This document shows positions 35,505-44,557 of a stretch of DNA of 64,000 nt, one piece after another. Made by a program: the position numbers and the translations under genes. Source of the DNA: Photobacterium profundum (GTDB lineage Bacteria > Pseudomonadota > Gammaproteobacteria > Enterobacterales > Vibrionaceae); NCBI RefSeq assembly GCF_003026285.1, contig NZ_PYOD01000022.1:1-64000 (forward strand), written 5' to 3'. Position 1 is the first letter of the stretch. Every line of letters begins with the position of its first letter. The notes below the pieces were generated by a model. It was not told the origin of the DNA. It saw only the letters and a program-made list of their open reading frames with translations, and did no database searches.

Positions 35505-36911
35505 TTAAAGTTTCTTCGCGTTTTCCAATGCGTCTTCGATAGCACCACAGTACATAAATGCCTGTTCTGGGATGTCATCGTACTCGCCTGAAAGAAGACC
35601 TTTGAAGCTACGTAGCGTATCTTTAAGTGATACGTAGATACCAGGGTCGCCAGTAAATACTTCAGCAACGTGGTAAGGCTGAGTTAGGAAACGCTCAATC
35701 TTACGTGCACGAGATACGGCTTGCTTATCATCTTCTGATAGCTCATCCATACCTAGAATTGCAATGATGTCTTTCAGCTCTTTATAACGCTGTAGCAAGC
35801 TTTGAACGCCACGGGCAATATCATAGTGCTCTTGACCAACAACCAATGGATCTAGCATACGAGATGTAGAATCCAATGGATCGATCGCTGGGTATAGACC
35901 CAAAGAAGCGATTTGACGAGAAAGTACAACCGTTGCATCCAAGTGCGCAAACGTTGTTGCTGGTGATGGATCCGTCAAGTCATCCGCAGGTACGTATACC
36001 GCTTGAACAGACGTGATAGAACCACTCTTCGTTGACGTGATACGTTCCTGAAGTACACCCATCTCTTCAGCCAATGTTGGCTGGTAACCTACCGCTGATG
36101 GCATACGACCTAGTAGAGCCGAAACCTCAGTACCCGCAAGGGTATAACGATAGATGTTATCGATGAATAGTAGTACGTCACGACCTTCGTCACGGAAACG
36201 CTCTGCCATCGTTAGACCAGTCAAAGCAACACGTAAACGGTTACCAGGAGGCTCGTTCATCTGGCCGTAAACCATCGCAACTTTTGATTCCGATGGGTTC
36301 TCGATGTTTACAACACCCGCTTCCTGCATTTCAAAGTAGAAGTCGTTACCCTCACGAGTACGCTCACCTACACCTGCAAATACAGATAGACCTGAGTGCT
36401 GAAGTGCGATGTTGTTGATAAGTTCCATCATGTTGACAGTCTTACCTACACCAGCACCACCGAACAAGCCGATTTTACCACCCTTAGCGAATGGACAAAT
36501 CAAGTCGATAACTTTAACGCCAGTTTCTAGCAGTTCAGTCGCGTTAGACTGTTCTTCATAGCTTGGTGCTTCACGGTGAATAGCGTAACGCTGTTCTTCA
36601 CCGATCTCACCACACTCATCAATTGGCTGACCTAGAACGTTCATGATACGTCCTAGAGTCGCAGTACCAACTGGAACTTCAATTGGGCGGCCTGTATTTT
36701 CAACAGACAAACCACGACGTAGGCCATCAGAAGTACCCATTGCGATACCACGAACAACACCGCCACCAAGTTGCTGCTGAACTTCCAGTATTAAAATACC
36801 GTTCTCTTTCGCATCAACCTTAAGGGCGTCATAGATCCGTGGTACGGAGTCTTGTGGAAACTCTACGTCGACTACCGCACCGATGATCTGTACGATCTTA
36901 CCTGTAGCCAT
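35505..36911 (-). CDS. atpD: ATP synthase beta chain
   Basis: The catalytic F1 subunit. The Walker A loop FGGAGVGKTVNMMELINNIA (near residue 150), the catalytic glutamate in AGVGERTREGNDFY, and the RFRDEGRDVLLFIDNIYRYT region with the Walker B aspartate are all present. The family signature PAIDPLDSTSR also occurs. The 468-residue length is standard. It follows atpG by 32 bases. Confidence 0.98.
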   Translation of the reverse strand: MATGKIVQIIGAVVDVEFPQDSVPRIYDALKVDAKENGILILEVQQQLGGGVVRGIAMGTSDGLRRGLSVENTGRPIEVPVGTATLGRIMNVLGQPIDECGEIGEEQRYAIHREAPSYEEQSNATELLETGVKVIDLICPFAKGGKIGLFGGAGVGKTVNMMELINNIALQHSGLSVFAGVGERTREGNDFYFEMQEAGVVNIENPSESKVAMVYGQMNEPPGNRLRVALTGLTMAERFRDEGRDVLLFIDNIYRYTLAGTEVSALLGRMPSAVGYQPTLAEEMGVLQERITSTKSGSITSVQAVYVPADDLTDPSPATTFAHLDATVVLSRQIASLGLYPAIDPLDSTSRMLDPLVVGQEHYDIARGVQSLLQRYKELKDIIAILGMDELSEDDKQAVSRARKIERFLTQPYHVAEVFTGDPGIYVSLKDTLRSFKGLLSGEYDDIPEQAFMYCGAIEDALENAKKL

Positions 36912-36943
36912 CGTTAATCCTCTAAACTTATTAATTCTTTGCC

Positions 36944-37810
36944 TTAAACAGCAGATGCACCAGAAACGATTTCTGACAGTTCTTGTGTAATAGCACCTTG
37001 ACGGGCTTTGTTATACACAAGCTGTAGATCGTTAATAATATCTCCAGCGTTATCTGTTGCAGCTTTCATCGCAACCATTCTAGCCGCTTGCTCACTCGCA
37101 AGGTTTTCAACCACGCCTTGATACACTTGTGATTCAACATAGCGAACCAGTAAAGTATCTAGCAGAGGTTTAGGCTCGGGCTCATAAATATAATCCCAAG
37201 AGTGGCTACGCTGCATTTCTTCGTCTTCTGACTTAGGCAAAGGTAGCAATTGATCGATCACTGGTTCCTGAACCATGGTGTTTACAAACTGGTTGTAAAC
37301 TAAGTACAGACGATCCAATTGGCCTTCATCATATTTCTTTAACATGACACCAACAGTACCGATCAGCTCTTCAACTGTTGGACTATCGCCCAAACCTGAA
37401 ACCTGAGCGACAACGTTGCCACCGTAGCTATTAAAGAATGCTGTAGCTTTAGCGCCAACTAACGCTAGATCCACTTCTGCACCTTTATCAGACCACGTTT
37501 TCATATCTGCCATAGCACGCTTAAACAAGTTAATGTTCAAACCACCACACAAACCACGGTCTGTAGAAATAATGACATAACCTACACGCTTGGCTTCACG
37601 CTCCTCAAGATAAGGATGCTTATACTCGAGGCTACCAAGGGCGATATGACCGATCACTTTGCGCATAGTTTGTGCGTATGGACGTGATGATTCCATTGCG
37701 CCTTGCGTTTTACGCATTTTAGACGCTGCAACCATCTCCATCGCTTTAGTGATCTTTTGCGTGTTTTTAACACTACCGATCTTGTTACGAATCTCTTTTG
37801 CGCCGGCCAT
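36944..37810 (-). CDS. atpG: ATP synthase gamma chain
   Basis: Gamma forms the rotating central shaft inside the alpha3-beta3 ring. It begins with the conserved N-terminal helix KEIRNKIGSVKNTQKITKAM and continues with VAASKMRK. Near the middle is ISTDRGLCGGLNINLFK, and the C-terminal helix NKARQGAITQELSEIVSGA completes the coiled coil. It has 288 residues. Confidence 0.97.
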   Translation of the reverse strand: MAGAKEIRNKIGSVKNTQKITKAMEMVAASKMRKTQGAMESSRPYAQTMRKVIGHIALGSLEYKHPYLEEREAKRVGYVIISTDRGLCGGLNINLFKRAMADMKTWSDKGAEVDLALVGAKATAFFNSYGGNVVAQVSGLGDSPTVEELIGTVGVMLKKYDEGQLDRLYLVYNQFVNTMVQEPVIDQLLPLPKSEDEEMQRSHSWDYIYEPEPKPLLDTLLVRYVESQVYQGVVENLASEQAARMVAMKAATDNAGDIINDLQLVYNKARQGAITQELSEIVSGASAV

Positions 37811-37856
37811 CGTTACTCTCCGTTAGTAGGTGATCGCAAACGCGATCACCAACCAA

Positions 37857-39398
37857 TTACCAAGTTTGGGTAGCTTTGAAATCTTCAACCAGTTTAACGA
37901 ACTGAGCTTCGACTTCACCGTTCCACGCACCCGTTTCATCAACCTGAGATACTAGCTCAGCAAATTGACCTTTAGCATAAGAAAGCAACGCAGCTTCGAA
38001 GTCAGCAAGCTTAGTCAGCTCGATGTCATTCAAATAACCTTTTTCAGCAGCAAAGATAACCACAGCCTGTTCAAATACAGACATAGGTGCATACTGCTTT
38101 TGCTTCATCAATTCAGTCACTTTCTGACCGTGATCAAGCTGCTTTTTAGTTGCCGCATCAAGGTCAGACGAGAACTGAGCAAATGCTGCTAGTTCACGAT
38201 ACTGTGCAAGAGCAGTACGAATACCACCAGACAGTTTCTTAATGATCTTGGTTTGAGCAGAACCACCTACACGAGATACAGAAATACCTGGGTCAACAGC
38301 TGGACGGAGACCACCGTCAAACAGCTCTTTCTGTAGGAAGATCTGACCATCAGTGATGGAGATTACGTTCGTCGGTACGAATGCCGATACGTCACCAGCT
38401 TGCGTTTCGATAATTGGAAGCGCAGTCAGTGAACCGGTCTTACCTTTAACTTCACCGTTAGTGAACTTTTCTACGTAATGCTCGCTTACACGAGATGCAC
38501 GCTCTAGAAGGCGAGAGTGTAAATAGAAAACATCACCAGGGTAAGCTTCACGGCCTGGTGGACGACGAAGAAGTAGAGAGATCTGACGGTAAGCAACTGC
38601 TTGCTTAGACAAATCATCATATACGATCAACGCATCTTCACCGCGGTCACGGAAATACTCACCCATTGCACAACCAGAGTATGGTGCAAGGTATTGTAGT
38701 GCTGCTGCTTCAGAAGCAGATGCAACTACAACGATAGTATTTTCCAGTGCGCCATGTTCTTCCAGCTTACGAACTACGTTAGCAATAGTTGAAGCTTTCT
38801 GGCCGATAGCAACGTAAACAGAGTAAATACCAGAATCTTTCTGGTTGATGATGGCATCGATTGCCATCGCCGTTTTACCTGTTTGACGGTCACCGATGAT
38901 CAGCTCACGCTGGCCACGACCAATTGGAATCATCGAATCGACAGCTTTGTAACCAGTTTGAAGTGGTTGATCAACTGACTTACGATCGATAACACCTGGT
39001 GCAATAACTTCTACAGGAGAAGTTATATCTGTATCAATCGAACCTTTACCATCGATCGGCTCACCCAGTGTGTTAACAACACGACCAAGTAGCGCAGGAC
39101 CAACAGGAACCTCAAGAATACGACCAGTACCTGTTACTTTCATGCCTTCCTGAAGGTCAGCATATGGACCCATTACAACAGCACCAACCGAGTCACGCTC
39201 AAGGTTAAGTGCTAGTGCAAAACGGCCACCAGGTAATTCAATCATTTCACCTTGCATTACGTCTGCAAGGCCATGGACACGAATGATACCGTCACTTACT
39301 GAAACGATGGTACCTTCGTTGCGTGCTTCACTAACAACATTGAAATTTTCAATACGTTGTTTGATCAGTTCGCTAATTTCCGTGGAATTAAGTTGCAT
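37857..39398 (-). CDS. atpA: ATP synthase alpha chain
   Basis: The non-catalytic nucleotide-binding F1 subunit. Its Walker A loop is IIGDRQTGKTAMAIDAI (near residue 170), and the family signature PAVDPGISVSRVGGSAQ occurs near residue 365 with the conserved arginine. The N-terminal MQLNSTEISELIKQRIENF binds delta. It has 513 residues, normal for the family. Confidence 0.98.
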   Translation of the reverse strand: MQLNSTEISELIKQRIENFNVVSEARNEGTIVSVSDGIIRVHGLADVMQGEMIELPGGRFALALNLERDSVGAVVMGPYADLQEGMKVTGTGRILEVPVGPALLGRVVNTLGEPIDGKGSIDTDITSPVEVIAPGVIDRKSVDQPLQTGYKAVDSMIPIGRGQRELIIGDRQTGKTAMAIDAIINQKDSGIYSVYVAIGQKASTIANVVRKLEEHGALENTIVVVASASEAAALQYLAPYSGCAMGEYFRDRGEDALIVYDDLSKQAVAYRQISLLLRRPPGREAYPGDVFYLHSRLLERASRVSEHYVEKFTNGEVKGKTGSLTALPIIETQAGDVSAFVPTNVISITDGQIFLQKELFDGGLRPAVDPGISVSRVGGSAQTKIIKKLSGGIRTALAQYRELAAFAQFSSDLDAATKKQLDHGQKVTELMKQKQYAPMSVFEQAVVIFAAEKGYLNDIELTKLADFEAALLSYAKGQFAELVSQVDETGAWNGEVEAQFVKLVEDFKATQTW

Positions 39399-39414
39399 GC
39401 TCCAATTCCCTAAA

Positions 39415-39948
39415 TCAAGACTGCAAAGTATCGTTCAGACGGGTTAATTTACCGCGTACTGAGTTATCGATTACCAGGTCTCCAGCTCTAATTACGACCC
39501 CAGCAATCAGGGTCTCGTCTACACTGCAGTTCAGCTTCACTTCACGTTCAAGACGCTTACCAAGTTTCGCACTAATAGCTGCAAGCTGAGCATCATCTAA
39601 AACCACCGCAGAAATCACGTCAGCTTCGATAACTTTTTCATGTTCATTTTTCAAGAACAAGAACTCGTCACAGATATTAGGTAGTACTTTAAGGCGTCCA
39701 TTTTCAGCCAAAACTTTTAACAAGTTTTGACCGAATTCGTTGAGTTGCTCACCGCAAACTGAAACAAAAATTTCAGTTAGCTTTTCAGCAGCAAATCCAC
39801 TATCCAAGATATCTTGCATAGCTTCATCTTTTACTACTTCACCAGCAAAAGTAAGCATTTCAGCCCATTGGACTAGCTCACCATTCTCAACCGCAAAATC
39901 AAAGGCTGCTTTAGCGTAGGGGCGTGCGATAGTAGTCATATCCGACAT
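39415..39948 (-). CDS. atpH: ATP synthase delta chain
   Basis: Delta links the F1 head to the peripheral b stalk. The N-terminal helical bundle begins TIARPYAKAAFDFAVENGE, and the C-terminal part has LEREVKLNCSVDETLIAGV and GDLVIDNSVRGKLTRL, the conserved OSCP motif. The start at 39948 is preceded by AGGGG seven bases away. It has 177 residues. Confidence 0.96.
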   Translation of the reverse strand: MSDMTTIARPYAKAAFDFAVENGELVQWAEMLTFAGEVVKDEAMQDILDSGFAAEKLTEIFVSVCGEQLNEFGQNLLKVLAENGRLKVLPNICDEFLFLKNEHEKVIEADVISAVVLDDAQLAAISAKLGKRLEREVKLNCSVDETLIAGVVIRAGDLVIDNSVRGKLTRLNDTLQS

Positions 39949-39964
39949 GTGCTTGCCCCTTTAA

Positions 39965-40435
39965 TTACAGTTCTGCAGTGACTTTGTTAAGAAGATCAGC
40001 ATGAACGTCTTTATCAATCGTACGTTCAATGATTTTCTCAGCACCAATCACAGCTAGAGTTGCAACTTGTTTTCTCAGATCATCACGAGCGCGATTGCGC
40101 TCAGCTTCGATTTCAGCTTGGCCTTGAGCAAGAATATTCTTACGCTCAGCTTGCGCTTCCATTTTCGCTTCATCAATGATCTGAGCTTTACGTTTGTTTG
40201 CTTGCTCAATAAGCTCGCTCGCAGTACGTTTCGCATCTTTCAATTGATCAGAAGCATTCGCTTGCGCTAGATTCAGGTCTTTGGCTGCGCGATCTGCTGC
40301 AGCCAAACCGTCAGCAATTTTTGTCTGACGTTCTTCAATCGCTTCCATAAGTGGTGGCCATACATATTTCATGCAGAACACGACAAATAAGAAAAAAGCG
40401 ATAGCCTGACCCAGCAAAGTTGCATTCATATTCAC
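39965..40435 (-). CDS. atpF: ATP synthase b chain
   Basis: The b subunit is the peripheral stalk, with one N-terminal membrane helix (LLGQAIAFFLFVVFCMKYVW) and a long charged coiled coil that ends KIIERTIDKDVHADLLNKV. The start codon is a GTG at 40435, seven bases after GGAG, and the protein begins MNMNATLLGQAI. This gives 156 residues, exactly the E. coli length. An ATG two codons later is the alternative. Confidence 0.95.
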   Translation of the reverse strand: MNMNATLLGQAIAFFLFVVFCMKYVWPPLMEAIEERQTKIADGLAAADRAAKDLNLAQANASDQLKDAKRTASELIEQANKRKAQIIDEAKMEAQAERKNILAQGQAEIEAERNRARDDLRKQVATLAVIGAEKIIERTIDKDVHADLLNKVTAEL

Positions 40436-40512
40436 AACGCATCTCCTTAAAAAGGGTTGCTATGGGTCCATTTGCGACTGTAATAAACCATAAGGTTAAA
40501 AACAGCTATTGA

Positions 40513-40770
40513 TTAACCAGCTAGCTGACCAACAAATGGGTTTGCGAATGTGAATAGTAGAGCGATTACGATACCGATCATTGGAACCGCATCAAGAAGA
40601 CCGGCGATGATGAACATCTTAACTTGTAGCATTGGTGCCATCTCAGGCTGACGTGCAGCACCTTCAAGGAATTTACCGCCTAAAAGTGCGAAGCCGATCG
40701 CTGTACCAAGGGAAGCAAGACCTACAATGATGCCCACGGCAATTGCAGAAAAGCTTAGTAAAGTTTCCAT
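40513..40770 (-). CDS. atpE: ATP synthase c chain (proteolipid)
   Basis: The c subunit forms the rotor ring. Two membrane helices are joined by the polar loop EGAARQPEMAP. The ion-carrying carboxylate is an aspartate near residue 60 in GLLDAVPMIG. The Na+-type ligands (a glutamine in helix 1 and an acidic residue followed by Ser or Thr) are absent, so a proton-driven enzyme is indicated. Two ATGs in a row (40773, 40770) follow GGAG. The second gives 85 residues and matches Vibrio homologues. Confidence 0.96.
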   Translation of the reverse strand: METLLSFSAIAVGIIVGLASLGTAIGFALLGGKFLEGAARQPEMAPMLQVKMFIIAGLLDAVPMIGIVIALLFTFANPFVGQLAG

Positions 40771-40848
40771 CACTATCTCCAGTTTATAGTTGTCGGCTAA
40801 AATGCCAGTAAAAAATTGAACAAAAAAATTTACAAATAATCGTTATTG

Positions 40849-41637
40849 TTAATGATTGTCTTCATGTGCCTGAGACAGGTACACAATAGTCAACATCATG
40901 AATACGAATGCTTGAATCGTAATGACTAGGATGTGGAAAATTGCCCACGGTACCGAACCTAGCCATTGAGCCCACCACGGCATCAATGCCGCGATCAGGA
41001 TAAACACCACCTCACCTGCAAACATGTTACCGAACAAACGCATACCAAGTGAAATAGGCTTCGCTAGTAGCGAAACAATCTCAAGAAGCAAGTTGAACGG
41101 AATCATAATTGGGTGATTGAACGGATGAAGAGCCAGTTCTTTAGCAAAGCCGCCCAGACCTTTCACTTTGATGCTGTAATAAATCATCAATGCGAATACG
41201 CCCAGCGCCATTGCCATGGTGATGTTAACATCTGCAGTTGGTACTACCTTAAGATAAGGAATACCCAGACCATGTTCTGCGGCATACGGAAGAAAATCAA
41301 TTGGAACTAAGTCCATGATATTCATCAGCATAATCCAACAGAAAATAGTAAGTGCCAAAGGTGCTACTAATGGGTTGCGGCCATGAAAAGTATCTTTAAC
41401 GTTGTTATCAACGAATTCAACCATTATTTCCACAAAACACTGTAACTTACTTGGAACTCCTGATGTCGCCTTTTTTGCTACTGAATGGAAAAGCCCTAAA
41501 AAGATAAGGCCAGTCAATACAGAGAAAAATAGGCTATCTATATGCACCGTCCAGAAGCCACCATCACCCACTGCCAAATTGGTCAGGTGGTGAGTAATGT
41601 AGCCTGACGGCGTTAGCGCTTCACCTGGCGCAGCCAT
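40849..41637 (-). CDS. atpB: ATP synthase a chain
   Basis: The a subunit provides the proton half-channels against the c ring. About five or six membrane helices are visible. The essential arginine is in PISLGMRLFGNMFAGEVVF, and the last helix, HILVITIQAFVFMMLTIVYL, carries the conserved glutamine. It has 262 residues and lies eight bases after atpI. Confidence 0.97.
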   Translation of the reverse strand: MAAPGEALTPSGYITHHLTNLAVGDGGFWTVHIDSLFFSVLTGLIFLGLFHSVAKKATSGVPSKLQCFVEIMVEFVDNNVKDTFHGRNPLVAPLALTIFCWIMLMNIMDLVPIDFLPYAAEHGLGIPYLKVVPTADVNITMAMALGVFALMIYYSIKVKGLGGFAKELALHPFNHPIMIPFNLLLEIVSLLAKPISLGMRLFGNMFAGEVVFILIAALMPWWAQWLGSVPWAIFHILVITIQAFVFMMLTIVYLSQAHEDNH

Positions 41638-41645
41638 AACTCATC

Positions 41646-42035
41646 CTATTTGTTGCTGTTAATAAATAAAACTGGCCCAAAGATGTTAATTCCAAGAACC
41701 AGCAAATAGGTCAGCTTGAGGGGAACAAGTTCCACCTCCATATACAGGTAAACAATGGCAAATAGGATGACTGTGATAAGGATTTTTAACACTTCCCCAC
41801 CAAAAAATGATGCCATCACCAGTCGTGCCTTGCGAGCACCACTAAAGAGAAAAGCACACGTGGCAAAAACCGTGTTGGCTATCACAAAGATGCCACCACC
41901 AATTAATGCCGAGATTCCCCAGTCAACACTGACAGCAAATACTGCCATTAATGCCGTTGTTAAAACGACGCCAGCTTGCAATAACAGTAACCGCTTCGCC
42001 AATTGGCGTCCTGGTCTAACTAGCGCCGATACCAT
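41646..42035 (-). CDS. atpI: ATP synthase protein I
   Basis: AtpI helps assemble the c ring. The 129-residue protein has four hydrophobic segments (including LLLLQAGVVLTTALMAVFAV, LIGGGIFVIANTVFATCAF and LKILITVILFAIVYLYM). The frame is open to 42107, but the ATG at 42035 (MVSALVRPGRQLAKRL) has GAGG nine bases upstream and matches Vibrio AtpI starts. It is the first gene of the atp operon. Confidence 0.9.
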   Translation of the reverse strand: MVSALVRPGRQLAKRLLLLQAGVVLTTALMAVFAVSVDWGISALIGGGIFVIANTVFATCAFLFSGARKARLVMASFFGGEVLKILITVILFAIVYLYMEVELVPLKLTYLLVLGINIFGPVLFINSNK

Positions 42036-42093
42036 GTATTCGTTCCTCGAGTCCATTCCACTACACAATTGTCGTGCTGGGAAAACTGCGAAA

Positions 42094-42121
42094 ATTATAC
42101 GGCTCATTAGATTGAATGCAA
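42094..42121 (-). promoter_or_regulatory. Promoter of the atpIBEFHAGDC operon
   Basis: On the minus strand a -35 TTGCAT (42116-42121) is spaced 16 bases from a perfect -10 TATAAT (42094-42099), about 60 bases upstream of the atpI start. A perfect palindrome (42107-42126) overlaps the -35. Confidence 0.75.
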
Positions 42122-42126
42122 TCTAA
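42107..42126. promoter_or_regulatory. Perfect 8-bp inverted repeat over the atp promoter -35
   Basis: TTAGATTG (42107-42114) and CAATCTAA (42119-42126) are exact inverted copies around AATG. The repeat covers the -35 and part of the spacer. It has no T tract, so it resembles an operator more than a terminator. The binding protein is unknown. Confidence 0.5.
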
Positions 42127-42213
42127 TAGCAGCAAAAAAAAGAGTAAGATTTTACAACACAATAACTTGATCACGTCGTTGTAAAATTTGCAACAAAATA
42201 CACACATCGAAGA

Positions 42214-43107
42214 TCACACTTCCCGATCAAAGATTGCAATAAGTTGCTTAAATTTGTGCGCTTCATCAAAACTGATAACAATCTTGCCTTTACCATTTTT
42301 TTGGTGGTTAATTGCTACCTGAGTACCCAATCGTTCACTTAAACTATTTTCTAGTTCTTTAACCTCTAAATTATCAGCAGGTTTAACACGTTCAATAACC
42401 GGGTTAAGCAGTTTTTTTACTAACTTTTCAGTATCACGCACACTCAGCATTTTAGTCACAACGGTTTCTGCAGCTTCTAACTGCATATCAGCGTCCAAAC
42501 TAAGAAGGGCACGTGCATGCCCCATATCAAGCTGACGCAGCTCAAGCATACGCTTTACCGGTGCTTCTAACTGATTCAAACGCAGCAAGTTAGACACCGC
42601 TGCACGAGACTTACCTACCGCTTCCGCGATTTGCTGATGCGTCAGAGAAAACTCACTTTGTAAGCGTTCTAATGCTTGCGCTTCTTCAATCGAATTAAGA
42701 TCTTCACGTTGAATATTCTCAATCAGAGCGATGGCAATTACTGCGCGGTCATTAACATCCTTAACAATACAAGGGATACTCTGAAGCCCAGCTTGACGAG
42801 AAGCACGCCAACGTCGTTCACCTGCGATAATTTCATACTGTTGAGATGCTAATTTACGCACAACAATAGGCTGGATAATACCTTGCGCACGAATAGAATC
42901 ACTTAACTCTGCAAGTGCTTCATCCGACATTTCTTTACGCGGTTGGTATTTTCCAGGCTGGAGCAGATGAATAGGCAGTTCTCTTAACGTACCATCTACT
43001 GATAATGATTGTGCTTTTTCCGCATTTTGCTGTTTTGCTTGCGCAACAGAACTCGTTGCTAGCAATGCATCAAGGCCTTTTCCTAGACCTCGTTTACTCA
43101 TGTTCAT
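42214..43107 (-). CDS. parB: Chromosome-partitioning protein ParB (Spo0J family)
   Basis: ParB binds parS sites and spreads along DNA as a CTP-dependent clamp, which ParA then moves. The N terminus MSKRGLGKGLDALLA is typical. The CTP-binding GERRWRASRQAG motif is near residue 115, followed by ENIQREDLNSIEEA, and the helix-turn-helix is THQQIAEAVGKSRAAVSNLLRL. The chosen ATG (43107) follows AAGGG by six bases. It is nine bases after parA. Its likely targets are the parS palindromes at 61.0-62.6 kb. Confidence 0.95.
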   Translation of the reverse strand: MNMSKRGLGKGLDALLATSSVAQAKQQNAEKAQSLSVDGTLRELPIHLLQPGKYQPRKEMSDEALAELSDSIRAQGIIQPIVVRKLASQQYEIIAGERRWRASRQAGLQSIPCIVKDVNDRAVIAIALIENIQREDLNSIEEAQALERLQSEFSLTHQQIAEAVGKSRAAVSNLLRLNQLEAPVKRMLELRQLDMGHARALLSLDADMQLEAAETVVTKMLSVRDTEKLVKKLLNPVIERVKPADNLEVKELENSLSERLGTQVAINHQKNGKGKIVISFDEAHKFKQLIAIFDREV

Positions 43108-43116
43108 GATCAACCC

Positions 43117-43911
43117 TTATGCGTTGATAGCATCTGCGTTATGTGCCAATTCGTCACGGCGAATCATTTCACCGGCTAAGGCTAAATAAGCTTTTGCACC
43201 ACTTGAATATTTATCGTAATACATTGCAGGGCGACCATGGCTCGGTGCTTCAGCAAGACGTACATTACGCGGAATAACAGTACGATACACTTTATCACCA
43301 AAATGCTTCTTAAGCTGTTGAGATACTTCATTTGACAGCCTATTTCGAGGATCAAACATTGTCCTCAACAAACCTTCAATTTTAAGATCTGCATTCACAA
43401 CGGCTGTCAATTTACTGATGGTATCCATTAATGCCGTTAAACCTTCCAATGCAAAATATTCACATTGCATAGGCACTAAAACAGAATCAGCAGCAGTCAT
43501 AGCGTTGATTGTAAGAAGATTAAGGGCAGGAGGGCAATCAATAAATATGAAATCATAGTTATCACGAACTACCTCTAAAGCATTACGTAAGCGGACTTCA
43601 CGTGCAAATACTTCCATCAGCTTAATTTCTGCCGCCGTAACATCACCATTGGCAGCTATCAAATGATAGCCCCCAGTGGTATCAGTAATGACTACATCGT
43701 TAAACGGGGTTTCTTCGACTAAAAGTTCATATGCCGTTGCATCCACTTGGTATTTATCAACGCCGCTCGCCATCGTTGCATTACCTTGCGGATCTAAATC
43801 TATAACTAAGACTTTTCGTTGCGTTGCCGCTAATGAAGCAGCTAAATTAACGCAAGTCGTGGTTTTACCCACGCCTCCTTTCTGATTTGCTATAGCAATG
43901 ACTTTTCCCAC
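43117..43911 (-). CDS. parA: Chromosome-partitioning ATPase ParA (Soj family)
   Basis: ParA is the deviant-Walker ATPase that drives ParB-parS complexes apart. KGGVGKTT at residues 11-18 is the deviant Walker A loop with the signature lysine, and DLDPQGNATMASG and FIDCPPALNLLTINA are the next conserved segments. It has 264 residues and no N-terminal DNA-binding extension, so it is of the chromosomal (Soj) type. It lies between rsmG and parB. Confidence 0.96.
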   Translation of the reverse strand: MGKVIAIANQKGGVGKTTTCVNLAASLAATQRKVLVIDLDPQGNATMASGVDKYQVDATAYELLVEETPFNDVVITDTTGGYHLIAANGDVTAAEIKLMEVFAREVRLRNALEVVRDNYDFIFIDCPPALNLLTINAMTAADSVLVPMQCEYFALEGLTALMDTISKLTAVVNADLKIEGLLRTMFDPRNRLSNEVSQQLKKHFGDKVYRTVIPRNVRLAEAPSHGRPAMYYDKYSSGAKAYLALAGEMIRRDELAHNADAINA

Positions 43912-43927
43912 GAAAAAACCTCATCCT

Positions 43928-44548
43928 TTATTCTTTTGCTGTCAAAATAACTAAATGACGCTCCCCTTCTAGTTCAGGGATTTGCAAAGATTTGACTTCA
44001 GTCACAGAACACCACTCAGGTAACTCTGCCACTTCCTGTTCACTAAATTGACCCTTTAAAGCCAGAAAATGTCCATTTTCCGCTGGTAAATGGTGACACC
44101 AAGATACCATATCATTCATTGATGCAAATGCGCGGCTGATCACTCCATCAAAACCTTGTTCCGGTTGGAATTCTTCAACGCGGCTTTGCACTGGGGTTAC
44201 ATTGGCAATATTTAGCTCATGTACCACTTGTTTGATAAAACGAATACGCTTGCCCAAACTATCAAGTAGCGTAAAGTTTTTCTCTGGACACATAATCGCT
44301 AACGGAATACCCGGTAATCCCGGTCCCGTACCAACATCAATGAAGTTCTCGCCCTGAAGGTGAGCACTTACCACAATACTATCCATGATATGTTTCACTA
44401 ACATCTCATGAGGATCGCGCACAGATGTTAGATTGTACGCTTTATTCCATTTATGAAGCAGTTCTACATAACCAACAAGCTGTTGAACTTGTTGTTCTGT
44501 GACTTGTAATTCAGTTTGTGCGATTAACTGCACTAAACGTTGTTTCAT
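43928..44548 (-). CDS. rsmG: 16S rRNA (guanine-527-N7)-methyltransferase RsmG (GidB)
   Basis: RsmG methylates G527 of 16S rRNA. Loss causes low-level streptomycin resistance in several species. The SAM-binding loop is ENFIDVGTGPGLPGIPLAI (near residue 65), followed by FTLLDSLGKRIRFIKQV and the GVISRAFASM motif. It has 206 residues and follows mnmG by nine bases. Confidence 0.96.
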   Translation of the reverse strand: MKQRLVQLIAQTELQVTEQQVQQLVGYVELLHKWNKAYNLTSVRDPHEMLVKHIMDSIVVSAHLQGENFIDVGTGPGLPGIPLAIMCPEKNFTLLDSLGKRIRFIKQVVHELNIANVTPVQSRVEEFQPEQGFDGVISRAFASMNDMVSWCHHLPAENGHFLALKGQFSEQEVAELPEWCSVTEVKSLQIPELEGERHLVILTAKE

Positions 44549-44557
44549 TGATAATTC

